A stretch of 64,000 nucleotides of DNA from Renibacterium sp. GTDB taxonomy: Bacteria > Actinomycetota > Actinomycetes > Actinomycetales > Micrococcaceae. The notes beneath the pieces were generated by a model. That model had not been told where the DNA came from. It saw nothing but the letters and a program-made list of their open reading frames with translations, and did not search any database. Shown here piece by piece: positions 34,131 to 42,531 of the stretch. A program made the position numbers and the translations under genes. The DNA is taken from assembly GCA_017419405.1 (NCBI GenBank), contig JAFOLH010000001.1, positions 732,076 through 796,075 of the forward strand, given 5' to 3'. Numbering within the stretch: position 1 is the first letter of the stretch; each line of letters opens with the position of its first letter.

Positions 34131-36812
34131 ATGACGAGCTCGATCAATGCAGGTACTGGATCCGGGGCCTACTTCGGCATGTCCCGGGCGCGCATTGACG
34201 TCTGGGGGGATATTGCCGATACGGCACGCCGACTGGCGGCACCAGGCCTGGGCGCCGGGGCCCGAGCCGAGGTGTCTGAGCGCCTGGCTGCTTCGATTGC
34301 CCAGGCCACCCGGTATGCGCGCTACTACAGTTTCCCGGATCAGAGCACGCTCGGGCGGATAACAGAATTGCTTGAGTCAGCATCGTATCTGGAGCTGGTT
34401 CGACTCGTGTCATCGATTGGCCATCGCCTGGCTGACGACCGTTGCACGCTAGCCTCGGTCGAAGATCTGGATGCTGGTCCGGTGATCGAGCTGCGACCGC
34501 GATTCGATCTGTTGGTAGTGACCGATGCGCCGCACGTCGAACAGGAAACCCTGCTGAGCGCGATGCTTGCCGAGCAGCGCGCCGAGGACGAGTTCGTCTA
34601 CGGGATCGTGATGGTTCCGAGCCTCGAGGACGCGCTGGTCGCAGTGCTGGTCAACCCGGACATCCAAGCGGTCGTGGTTCGTCCGGAGTTTCAGTCCAGC
34701 TCCACGGCCGACCCAGAGCTGGTCCGGAGCCTGGTCCCGGCCGTAGATGCCGATCGCTTCGATGCGCTGGCCACTGAGGACCGGCTGATCGAGATCGCGG
34801 ATCGGCTGCGCCGGTCCAGGCCGGAACTCGACCTGTATCTCGTCGAGCGGACGTCGGTAGAGGAATTGGCGCTGCTCGTCGGCGACCGGTACAAAGCAGT
34901 CTTCCTGCAACAGGAGGACATTCTCGATCTGCACCTCAGCATTTTGCACGGTATCGCCGACCGCTACCGGACGCCGTTCTTCACGGCGCTCACTGAATAC
35001 TCGCGACAACCGACCGGCGTGTTCCACGCAATGCCGATTTCACGCGGCAATTCCGTGGTCAATTCCAAGTGGATTCGGGAAATGGCCGAGTTCTACGGTC
35101 TCAATATCTTTCTCGCGGAGACGTCGTCGACCGCGGGCGGGCTCGACTCCTTGCTGGATCCGCGCGGCCCGATCAAAGAGGCGCAGGAGTTGGCCGCCCG
35201 CGCATTCGGCGCGCAACGCAGCTATTTCGTGACCAACGGGACATCGACCGCGAACAAGATCGTGACCCAAGCCTTGGTGGCTCCCGACGATGTTGTCCTG
35301 GTCGACCGCAACGCGCATAAGTCACATCATTATGCTCAGGTGCTCGCCGGATCGAACGTCGCCTATCTGAATAGCTATTCGCTCGACGAGTACTCGATGT
35401 ACGGGGCAATTTCATTGCCGGACATCAAACGTGCGCTCCTGGCGTACCGCCGGGAAGGCCGGCTCGACGAAGTGCGGATGATCGCCCTGACCAATTGCAC
35501 CTTCGACGGCATCGTGTACGACGTGGAACGAGTCATGACCGAATGTCTGGCGATCAAGCCGGATCTGGTTTTCCTCTGGGATGAAGCCTGGTTCGCCTTC
35601 GCCCGGTGCCATCCGGTCTTTCGGCAACGCACGGCAATGGCGGCCGCAGAACGATTGGCTGCACGCTTCCAGAGTCCGCAATACCGGGCAGAGTATGCGC
35701 GGCATCGGGCAGAACTCGATGCCGCGAACGATGCAGATCTGCTGACCATGAATTTGCTCCCAGATCCGGACCGGGTGCGTTTACGGGTATACGCCACGCA
35801 ATCCACTCACAAGACGCTGACCTCGCTGCGCCAAGGTTCGATGATCCACATCTTCGACGAAGACTTTGCGAACCGCAGCCAGCGAGCGTTCTACGAGGCC
35901 TATATGACTCATACCTCGACTTCGCCGAACTACCAGATCCTCGCTTCGCTCGACATCGGACGTCGGCAAGTGGAGCTGGAGGGCTTCGAGTTGGTGCAGC
36001 GCCAGGTGGAATTGGCGATGAAGGTGCGCAACGCGGTCGCCTCCCACCCGCTGCTGTCGAAGTATTTCCGGGTACTCGGCAGCGACGATCTGATTCCCGC
36101 ACAGTTCAGGGCAAGCAGCGGGTGCCCACTGGCGGAATCCCCGGCGGCCATGGACGCGGCCTGGCAGCGCGAAGAATTCGTGCTCGATCCGAGCCGAATC
36201 ACCATCGGCATCGGCGCGACCGGTATCGACGGCGACACCTTCCGGACCTCGTACCTCATGGACGGCGCCGGCATTCAGGTCAACAAGACCACGCGGAACA
36301 GCATCCTGGCCATGACCAACATCGGCACCACCCGCTCCGCGGTTTCCTGCCTCTTACGGGCGCTGCTGGGAATTGCGACCGATTTGGAGCAAGCCGCAGC
36401 TCTGGCCGATCCCATCGAACAAGATGCCCAGGCTGCTCGGGTCGAAGCATTGACTCAAGCTCCTCCGCCATTACCGGATTTCTCCCGATTCCATGCTGCG
36501 TTCCGGGCGCGGCCGAACGGCGAGACGGCTGACGGCAACCTCAGGAAAGCTTTTTTCCTCGCCTACGAGAACGTCAACTGCGAATTCCTGACGGCTGCGG
36601 AGGTGCGTGCCCGCCTGCAGTCCGGGGGATCGGTGGTGTCGGCAGGATTCGTGACGCCCTACCCACCGGGATTTCCGGTCTTGGTGCCGGGCCAAGAGTT
36701 CAATACCGCGATACTGGATTTCATGCAGGCGTTGGACACCAAGGAGATACACGGTTTGGACCCGGTGCGCGGATATCGGGTGTTCACCGGCGCCGCGCTC
36801 GAAGCCAAGTAG
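34131..36812 (+). CDS. Orn/Lys/Arg decarboxylase-type PLP enzyme, extended N-terminus (893 aa)
   Basis: The PLP core has FAETSST-like entry (LAETSSTAGGLDSLLDP), FVTNGTSTANKIV, DRNAHKSHH, FDGIVYD, FLWDEAWFAF and TQSTHKTLTSLRQGSMIH, with the PLP Lys at residue 561. All are hallmarks of the bacterial Orn/Lys/Arg decarboxylase fold. At 893 aa it is longer than inducible arginine or lysine decarboxylases (about 715-760). The first ~170 residues are unusual, and a response-regulator-like receiver segment follows (LLVVTDAPHVEQETLLSAML). AGGGGGAGAG precedes ATG 34131. Arginine is the most likely substrate but ornithine and lysine cannot be excluded. The 294 nt before it hold no gene. Confidence 0.82.
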   Translation: MTSSINAGTGSGAYFGMSRARIDVWGDIADTARRLAAPGLGAGARAEVSERLAASIAQATRYARYYSFPDQSTLGRITELLESASYLELVRLVSSIGHRLADDRCTLASVEDLDAGPVIELRPRFDLLVVTDAPHVEQETLLSAMLAEQRAEDEFVYGIVMVPSLEDALVAVLVNPDIQAVVVRPEFQSSSTADPELVRSLVPAVDADRFDALATEDRLIEIADRLRRSRPELDLYLVERTSVEELALLVGDRYKAVFLQQEDILDLHLSILHGIADRYRTPFFTALTEYSRQPTGVFHAMPISRGNSVVNSKWIREMAEFYGLNIFLAETSSTAGGLDSLLDPRGPIKEAQELAARAFGAQRSYFVTNGTSTANKIVTQALVAPDDVVLVDRNAHKSHHYAQVLAGSNVAYLNSYSLDEYSMYGAISLPDIKRALLAYRREGRLDEVRMIALTNCTFDGIVYDVERVMTECLAIKPDLVFLWDEAWFAFARCHPVFRQRTAMAAAERLAARFQSPQYRAEYARHRAELDAANDADLLTMNLLPDPDRVRLRVYATQSTHKTLTSLRQGSMIHIFDEDFANRSQRAFYEAYMTHTSTSPNYQILASLDIGRRQVELEGFELVQRQVELAMKVRNAVASHPLLSKYFRVLGSDDLIPAQFRASSGCPLAESPAAMDAAWQREEFVLDPSRITIGIGATGIDGDTFRTSYLMDGAGIQVNKTTRNSILAMTNIGTTRSAVSCLLRALLGIATDLEQAAALADPIEQDAQAARVEALTQAPPPLPDFSRFHAAFRARPNGETADGNLRKAFFLAYENVNCEFLTAAEVRARLQSGGSVVSAGFVTPYPPGFPVLVPGQEFNTAILDFMQALDTKEIHGLDPVRGYRVFTGAALEAK

Positions 36813-36849
36813 CACGGCGGGACGGCTGGTCCACCGGTCACCATCAGCG

Positions 36850-37119
36850 GATGGCAGATCTTGGACCTGTGGCTTGGCAGCCGGCTACGCCACGGAGGCC
36901 GCTGCTGCGGCGCTTCAGTGGTTCGACCGGGCAATTCCGGGGGAGCCCGTAGTGCTTTGCACCCAGATCGCGAATCAAGCGTCGGTGCGGGTCGCGGAGA
37001 AATTGGGCTGCTGCGAGCTCGAACGATTCGAAGCGTTCGGCGCCGAGCAATGGTTCGGCGTCCGGCAACCGGCGAATCTCAGTTGGTTTTGCCGACGATC
37101 AAGGCGAGCCGCCCCTTGA
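36850..37119 (+). pseudogene. 3' fragment of a GNAT (RimJ/RimL-type) acetyltransferase gene
   Basis: The frame from 36874 reads GYATEAAAAALQWFDRA, then NQASVRVAEKLG and FGAEQWFGVRQP. That is the second half of a RimJ/RimL-type GNAT (acetyl-CoA loop through the last strand). Upstream in frame there is no GNAT first half and no plausible start; the first ~90 residues are missing. The frame then runs into the antisense of the convergent quinone-reductase gene (37079). I read this as a decayed gene. It sits directly after the large decarboxylase. Confidence 0.6.
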
Positions 37120-37996
37120 CGCCCCTGCCTTCGCTGAGCCGATGGGCTTCGGAAATGTCGTTGAGCGGGAAGACTTTGTCGACGGACAACCAGAACTCGC
37201 CCGATTCGATCAGCTCGCCGATCGTCTCCAGCGAACGGAAGGCATGACCGTCCTCGGATCCACTGCTGAAGTGCACTCCGTAGGCCTCGGCGCCCGCGAA
37301 ATCCGCCAAAGTCAGCACGGCGGCCACATCGCCCGTGAGGCGGATGAGTTCCGGGAGCACTCCGTTGCCTGCGACATCGACTGCTGCCACGGGCGCGTCA
37401 GCCAAAAGAAGACGGACCCGCTCCAGCATTCCCTCGCCGTAGACTACCGGTTCGGCGCCGAGCAGCTGCAGGTAGTTCTGATTCGCGGCGCTTGCTGCGC
37501 CGATCACCCGGAGGCCCCGGGCGACCGCCAGCTGCACCAAGGTGCTGCCCACGCCGCCGGATGCACCGTTGACGAACAGGACCCGTCCGGATTGGACATC
37601 GAGCCGGTCCAAGGCACGAGTGGCCGTCTCCACAGCGGCCGGCAGCACCGCCGCATCCACGAAGCCCAGCGGCTCCGGGATCGGCGCCCGGACGGTCAAC
37701 AACGCATACTCCGCCGCGGCCCCGGTGTCGGATGCGCCGAACACGTGGTCACCGACCGCCACGTCGGTCACGCCCGCGCCGAGTTCGTCGACGATGCCCG
37801 CGACATCGCGCCCGGTCATCTGGGGGAGCGGATCGCCGAAGTCGACCGATCCGGATCGGAGCTTCACGTCAGTGCCGCTGATCCCGACCGCCCGGACTGC
37901 AATCCGCACCTGGCCCGGTCCAGGATGCGGATCCGGTAGGGTGACGATTTCCAAGACTTCGGGACCGCCGAGGCGGCTGAATTGCGCGGCTTGCAT
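37079..37996 (-). CDS. NADP-dependent quinone reductase-like MDR oxidoreductase
   Basis: A 305-aa medium-chain dehydrogenase: MQAAQFSRLGGPEVLEIVTLPDPHPGPGQVRI, GRDVAGIVDELGAGVTDVAVGDHVFG, VNGASGGVGSTLVQLAVARG (NADPH loop) and FPLNDISEAHRLSEGRGVKGRLALIVG. There are no zinc-binding Cys clusters, so it is a zeta-crystallin/quinone-oxidoreductase type. A TCGAAAC/GTTTCGA operator-like palindrome lies upstream. It converges on the GNAT remnant. Confidence 0.88.
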   Translation of the reverse strand: MQAAQFSRLGGPEVLEIVTLPDPHPGPGQVRIAVRAVGISGTDVKLRSGSVDFGDPLPQMTGRDVAGIVDELGAGVTDVAVGDHVFGASDTGAAAEYALLTVRAPIPEPLGFVDAAVLPAAVETATRALDRLDVQSGRVLFVNGASGGVGSTLVQLAVARGLRVIGAASAANQNYLQLLGAEPVVYGEGMLERVRLLLADAPVAAVDVAGNGVLPELIRLTGDVAAVLTLADFAGAEAYGVHFSSGSEDGHAFRSLETIGELIESGEFWLSVDKVFPLNDISEAHRLSEGRGVKGRLALIVGKTN

Positions 37997-38069
37997 TGGG
38001 ATTGAACCTTTCGGGTCTGGCGCGGTTCAGGACATCGCCTCACGCGCTGGAACGCTGTCCATGACTTGT

Positions 38070-38090
38070 TCGAAACTGACCGCGTTTCGA
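38070..38090. promoter_or_regulatory. Palindromic operator candidate upstream of the quinone reductase
   Basis: TCGAAAC (38070-38076) and GTTTCGA (38084-38090) are perfect inverted arms around a 7-nt spacer. The site lies 74-94 nt upstream of the quinone-reductase ATG (37996) and close to the 3' end of the epoxide-hydrolase gene. The regulator is not identifiable. Confidence 0.45.
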
Positions 38091-38104
38091 TCAGCCACAG
38101 TTGG

Positions 38105-39223
38105 TCATCTGAGATCGCGGAAGAACTCGGTGAGCTCGCGGGCGAACAACACGGGCTCTTCGTGCGCAGCGAAGTGGCCGCCCCGGGGCAACTCACGGTA
38201 GCTCGTGACGTGGTAGATGCGTTCGCACCAGCTCCGAGGCGGCCGGGCCAGGTCGCCGGGGAACAACGCGACCGCGGTCGGAACCTCGACCCGCGCCACC
38301 CGTCGCGTCAGTTGCCGGGCATATTCGTAGTACGGCCGCATCGATGTGGAGATCGTATTGGTGAACCAGTACAGCGACGCTTGGGTGAGCAGAAAATCAT
38401 CGCTGAACCGGGAGGACAGATCCCCACCGCAATCGCTCCAGGCCCGGTATTTCTCCACGAGCCAGGCCAGCAGGCCGGTCGGGGAGTCAGCCAGCCCGTA
38501 GCTCAACGTGATGGGGCGGGTGCTCTGCTCATGCTGGTAACCGCCTTCCTCAGCAGACCAAGCCGCAACGGCGTCGAGGTAGGCTCGTTCTTCTGCAGTG
38601 ACGCTGTCGGCGTCGTAAGCGACCGGGCTGGCCACAGCCATCAAGTGGATGCCCAGTACCGCCTCCGGGTGCGCTTCGGCGAGCCGTGAAGTGATCCCGG
38701 CGCCCAAGTCGCCGCCCTGTGCCGCATAACGTTCGAAGCCCAGTTCATCATGCATGAGCTGATGCCAGATCTCGTGCGTCTGCGGCGGCTCGGTCAGCGA
38801 GGGACGCTGTGGAGAAAACCCGAAACCAGGCAGTGAAGGAATGATGACCGTGAAGGCGTCGCTTGCCGAGCCGCCGTATTGCGACGGCGACGCCAACCGG
38901 CGCGCGAGGCCGGTCAGTTCGAGAAATGAGCTGGGCCAGCCGTTGGTCAGCACGATCGGCAGGGGAGCGGGGCCCTCGCCGTCGAAGCGGAGGTAATGCA
39001 CCGGAGTTCCGGCAATGTCGGCCACATGCGAGGGGAGGGCATTGATCTCTGCCTCGTGGACGCGCCAGTCGTAGTCGGTGGCCCAATAGGAGACGAGGCG
39101 GCGAAGTTCCGCAGCATCCGTGCCGGCTTCCCATCCGGCCACGGGCCACGGCGTGGGCCAACGGGTATTGCGCAGTCGCGAGCGGAGGTCGGCGAGTTCG
39201 GCATCGGAGACGGCGATCGACAT
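38105..39223 (-). CDS. Epoxide hydrolase (EHN-type alpha/beta hydrolase)
   Basis: A 372-aa protein with the EHN lid domain at the N-terminus (SDAELADLRSRLRNTRWPTPWP, WRVHEAEINALP), then NGWPSSFLEL (HGxP oxyanion motif with Asn in place of His), PSLPGFGFSP, the nucleophile Asp in AAQGGDLGAG, the acid/His part LPRGGHFAAHEEP, and lid Tyr residues (PYYEYARQL). Size and order match microsomal-type epoxide hydrolases of actinobacteria. It is the upstream gene of the quinone reductase, 108 nt away, on the same strand. Physiological substrate unknown. Confidence 0.87.
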   Translation of the reverse strand: MSIAVSDAELADLRSRLRNTRWPTPWPVAGWEAGTDAAELRRLVSYWATDYDWRVHEAEINALPSHVADIAGTPVHYLRFDGEGPAPLPIVLTNGWPSSFLELTGLARRLASPSQYGGSASDAFTVIIPSLPGFGFSPQRPSLTEPPQTHEIWHQLMHDELGFERYAAQGGDLGAGITSRLAEAHPEAVLGIHLMAVASPVAYDADSVTAEERAYLDAVAAWSAEEGGYQHEQSTRPITLSYGLADSPTGLLAWLVEKYRAWSDCGGDLSSRFSDDFLLTQASLYWFTNTISTSMRPYYEYARQLTRRVARVEVPTAVALFPGDLARPPRSWCERIYHVTSYRELPRGGHFAAHEEPVLFARELTEFFRDLR

Positions 39224-39366
39224 GGAACGCTCCTTTGTTCATGACAGTTGCCGGGAAGCCAACGATTCCGGCTGATGTCCTTATCGTGCCATTTGATCCG
39301 CCCCGAGGGTCGACCAATGGCCATATCCAGAAGAATCCTAGCCTCCGACCAGCCTTTCGGCAGCCG

Positions 39367-40605
39367 CTATGCGCAGGTCGTTCGCAGGTTGCTGGCCGCA
39401 GCTTGGCCCGGCGACGCCTGCCGCGCAGCAGCGCCGCCTGCCAGCGCTGCCGACATCAGATGAATCGCGTCGCGCAGGATCGCGGGATTGGTGCCGAAGT
39501 TGAGGCGCACGAATCCGTCGCCGGCGCCGAAGGGCGCGCCCGGGTTCAGCGCGACGCGGGCTTGGTCCAGGAAGAAGTCTGCGGCTGAGACCGGGCAGGT
39601 CTGTTCGTACAGCCGCCGACAGTCCAACCAGGCGAGAAAGGTCGCCTGCGGTGGGCTGAACTCAATGCCGCACAGTTCGGTGCGGATCAGGTCGGTCAGC
39701 AGAGTGCGGTTGCGGTCCAGGCTTGATATTAGGTCGTCGAGCCACGCACCGCCGTCGCGGAATGCAGCAGTTTGGGCGATGACGCCGAGGTGGCTGGCAC
39801 CGAGCGGTACTTCTACCGGGAGGCGGTAGCGATCGTCGACGGCGTCAGACCCGGCGATCGCAAGGGCCGCCTTCAGCCCGGCCAGGTTCCACCCTTTCGA
39901 AGCGGAGATGAGTGCGAACGCATTCTCAGTACCCGGGACGGTGAGGTAGGGGACAAAGCTGGCACCTGGCAGCACGAGTGGACCGTGGATTTCATCAGAA
40001 ATGACTCGTACCTTGTGTTCGGCGGCAAGAACGGCCACCCGGGAGAGTTCCTCACGGGTATGGACTGCCCCGGTGGGATTGTGCGGGTTGCAGAGCAGGA
40101 AAACTGCCCGCCGGCCACCCTGAGTGGCAGCTTGGAATGCGGTATCCAAGGTCTCCAGGTTCAGCCGGCCAGCAGCGGTCAGTGGAGCTTCCACGACAGC
40201 GCGTTGGGCGCTGCGGCTGAAACCGTAAAATGGCGGGTAGATCGGCGGCGTCACGATCACCCGGTCTCCCGGTTCAGTGAGCAGCCGGACGATTTCGGTC
40301 ATCCCGCGCATCACGTCGGGGACGCTCGAAGTGCCTTCGACATCAAAGTCCCAGCCCCAGCGTGCAGCAGCGAATCCGCGGGCTGCTTCGGGGAACGCAG
40401 TGCCGGCTGTGTAGCCGGTGTCGCCAGTCCGAATCGCGTCGTGTACCGCGTCCGCGACCGCCGGAGCGAGGCGCACGTCCAGCTCCGCGATCCAGAGCGG
40501 CAGGACATCGGGGGAGAAGGTCTGCCATTTCCGGCTCGTCCGTCGGCGCAGCTGCTCGAGGGAAAGTTCAGCCAGCGGGTCCCGCATCGCACCGAGGCCA
40601 GTCAT
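39367..40605 (-). CDS. MalY/PatB-family PLP C-S beta-lyase
   Basis: A 412-aa aminotransferase-fold enzyme: LPLWIAELDVRLAPAV, TGDTGYTAGTAFPEA, PPIYPPFYGFSRSAQR, CNPHNPTGAVHTREEL, ISDEIHGPLVLPG and SASKGWNLAGLKAALAI (PLP Lys in SKGWN). This is the MalY/PatB group, which cleaves cystathionine and other cysteine conjugates to pyruvate, ammonia and a thiol via aminoacrylate. Its ATG overlaps the stop of the DHDPS-like gene (ATGA at 40605-40602). The C-terminal ~25 residues (AGGAAARQASPGQAAASN) are low complexity. It belongs to an EamA-lyase-lyase operon. Confidence 0.87.
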   Translation of the reverse strand: MTGLGAMRDPLAELSLEQLRRRTSRKWQTFSPDVLPLWIAELDVRLAPAVADAVHDAIRTGDTGYTAGTAFPEAARGFAAARWGWDFDVEGTSSVPDVMRGMTEIVRLLTEPGDRVIVTPPIYPPFYGFSRSAQRAVVEAPLTAAGRLNLETLDTAFQAATQGGRRAVFLLCNPHNPTGAVHTREELSRVAVLAAEHKVRVISDEIHGPLVLPGASFVPYLTVPGTENAFALISASKGWNLAGLKAALAIAGSDAVDDRYRLPVEVPLGASHLGVIAQTAAFRDGGAWLDDLISSLDRNRTLLTDLIRTELCGIEFSPPQATFLAWLDCRRLYEQTCPVSAADFFLDQARVALNPGAPFGAGDGFVRLNFGTNPAILRDAIHLMSAALAGGAAARQASPGQAAASNLRTTCA

Positions 40606-41525
40606 CTGAGCCGGCCGACCGTCGCCAAGGCGGCAGCGACCGCATCCCGGTCGGGACCGGACAGCGGCCGCACCGGTGCGTAAACGGGATCCTGATCGAC
40701 GACGCCGGAAAGGGCGGCGATCGCCGCGGCGACCCGAAAACTGCCATAGCGGGCGAACAGCTCCCAGACCGCTGCGAGCTCTTCCGATAGCGCCAATGCC
40801 GCCCCCGCGTCGCCGGCGGTCGCCCGGGCCGTGATGTTCCGGCAGATTCCTGGGAAAAGCCCGCCAAGAACGCTGTACCAAACCTCGCAGCCGGCGATCA
40901 GGCCGCGTGCGGCGGCTCCGTCGCCGCTGATCCCGATGGACACTTGCTGCGGCACCAGGCTCCGCAGCTTCTCGACGTATTCCCTGGCCGGCCGGGCACC
41001 ATCGGGCAGCTTGCCCAGTTTGATCGAGGCGGTGTTGGGCAGCTGCGCGATGCGCACGTGGAGTTCGGTGCTGAAGTTGAAACCGGTAGTAGCCGGGTTG
41101 TCGTAAAGCACTACCGGCAGGTCTGGGAATCGGAGGGCGACGTCTTCGAACAAGCCGAACACCTCCTCGTCCCGCAGCGGTTGATAGGAGACCGGGGCCA
41201 GGAGCACCCCGGCAGCGCCGGCTTCTGCGGCGTCCTCGGTGTTGCGCAGCACCGCTGCGGTGCCGATTGCACCCACTCCGACGATCACCGGCACGCCGCC
41301 GGCGGCATCGACAGCAGCCGCGGCAAGTCTGGCACGGCCGGTCCGGTCCAGGTAGGCGTAGCTTCCGGTTGAACCCAGAGCGCCGATCGAATCGACGTCC
41401 GCCGCAGCGGCTGACGCGACCAGCGCGGCGAAGGCCGCCACATCGGGCCGGTTGTCGCGCTGGGGCGTGAGCGGAAAGGCGCTCAAGCCCGTGAACCGGC
41501 GTTTCGTCAACGTTCCTTCGGTCAT
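40602..41525 (-). CDS. Dihydrodipicolinate synthase-family lyase/aldolase
   Basis: A 307-aa (beta/alpha)8 protein: LSAFPLTPQRDNRPDVAAF, IGALGSTGSYAYLDRTGRARL (GxTGE-like loop with Ser in place of Glu), VVLYDNPATTGFNF (catalytic Tyr) and IKLGKLPDGA (Schiff-base Lys). The pyruvate-family machinery is present, but the lost Glu and the neighbours argue against lysine biosynthesis. Family members also cleave sialic acid, KDG-like sugars or trans-o-hydroxybenzylidene pyruvate. It is followed by MalY with a 4-nt overlap and preceded by EamA. Confidence 0.83.
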   Translation of the reverse strand: MTEGTLTKRRFTGLSAFPLTPQRDNRPDVAAFAALVASAAAADVDSIGALGSTGSYAYLDRTGRARLAAAAVDAAGGVPVIVGVGAIGTAAVLRNTEDAAEAGAAGVLLAPVSYQPLRDEEVFGLFEDVALRFPDLPVVLYDNPATTGFNFSTELHVRIAQLPNTASIKLGKLPDGARPAREYVEKLRSLVPQQVSIGISGDGAAARGLIAGCEVWYSVLGGLFPGICRNITARATAGDAGAALALSEELAAVWELFARYGSFRVAAAIAALSGVVDQDPVYAPVRPLSGPDRDAVAAALATVGRLR

Positions 41526-41559
41526 GACAGGTGGTCCTTTCGTAGAGATCTACAGTCGG

Positions 41560-42531
41560 TCATCGCTTGGCGGCAGCCGGGGTTTGCGACGGCGTCGTAC
41601 TGTCGAGCGGTATGGCAGTGCGCCGGAGGCGAGTGCGTACCGCGAGGCCCGCACAGGCAATCACCGCGAATCCACCGACGATGCTGGCCCAACCGAGCTC
41701 CTCGCGGAGGATCAGCGCGGCCCACAGGATGCTCAGCACCGGCTGCACGAGCTGAACTTGGCTGACCTGGGCCATCGGGCCGATCGCCAGGCCCCGATAC
41801 CAGGCGAAAAAGCCGAGGAACATGCTCACCACAGCGAGGTAGGCAAACGCCAACCACTGCGTCGGCGTCGCCACCGGAGGCTGTTGGGCCACCGAGACTA
41901 GGGCGAGTGCGATCATCAACGGCGCGGCGAGGATCAGCGCCCAGGAGACCGTCTGCCAAGAGCCGAGTTCCCGGGCGAGCAGACCACCTTCGGCATAACC
42001 GATAGCGGCGGCAACGACCGCGCCGAACAGCAGTGCATCCGACCAGTGCAGCTCACCCAAGCCGCCGTTCTGGATCGCGGCGAAGGCGATCGCGGTGACG
42101 GCACCCAAGACCGAGAACACCCAGAATGAACGGGCCGGGCGCTCTTTGCCGCGGATCACCGCCATCACCGCGGTGGCTGCGGGCAGCAATCCGATCACCA
42201 CAGCACCGTGGCTGGCCGGAGCCGCAGTGAGGGCGAAAGATGTCAGCAGCGGGAAACCCAGCACGACGCCGCCGGCCACCACGGCCAGCCGCACCCACTG
42301 ACTCGGCTCCGGCCAATGCTGCCTGGTCGCCGCAAGCACCACCGCGGCGAGGGCGGCGGCCACGACGGCACGGGCCGAGCCGATGAACAACGGTGAAAGG
42401 CCGCCCACGGCCACCCGGGTGAACGGGACCGTGAAAGAGAATGCGGTCACGCCGAGCAAACCCCACCAAAGTCCGACGTGACTGAGTAACGGTTTATTTA
42501 AGATCCCAGTAGCGCTACTATGTTCTCTCAT
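41560..42531 (-). CDS. EamA/DMT-family transporter
   Basis: A 323-aa protein with ten hydrophobic segments in two EamA repeats: GLWWGLLGVTAFSFTVPFTRVAVGG and, in the second half, DALLFGAVVAAAIGYAEGGLLA...FFAWYRGLAIGPMAQVSQVQLVQPVLSILWAALILREEL, the typical C-terminal signature. The only good start is ATG 42531, which overlaps the divergent MocR ATG (42530) by 2 bp, so the control region must lie within coding DNA. Exporter of amino acids or related metabolites by family. First gene of the EamA-DHDPS-MalY operon. Confidence 0.85.
   Translation of the reverse strand: MREHSSATGILNKPLLSHVGLWWGLLGVTAFSFTVPFTRVAVGGLSPLFIGSARAVVAAALAAVVLAATRQHWPEPSQWVRLAVVAGGVVLGFPLLTSFALTAAPASHGAVVIGLLPAATAVMAVIRGKERPARSFWVFSVLGAVTAIAFAAIQNGGLGELHWSDALLFGAVVAAAIGYAEGGLLARELGSWQTVSWALILAAPLMIALALVSVAQQPPVATPTQWLAFAYLAVVSMFLGFFAWYRGLAIGPMAQVSQVQLVQPVLSILWAALILREELGWASIVGGFAVIACAGLAVRTRLRRTAIPLDSTTPSQTPAAAKR
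42508..42521 (+). promoter_or_regulatory. 12-bp palindrome overlapping the mocR -10 box
   Basis: AGTAGCGCTACT (42508-42519) is a perfect palindrome. A -10-like TACTAT (42516-42521) overlaps it and ends 8 nt before ATG 42530, suggesting a leaderless mocR transcript that the regulator itself can block. The site lies inside the first codons of the divergent EamA gene. Confidence 0.5.

Noticed and set aside
40602..41525. DHDPS-family gene as dapA of lysine biosynthesis
   Set aside because: The GxTGE loop has Ser in place of Glu, and the neighbours (MalY, EamA, MocR) indicate catabolism.
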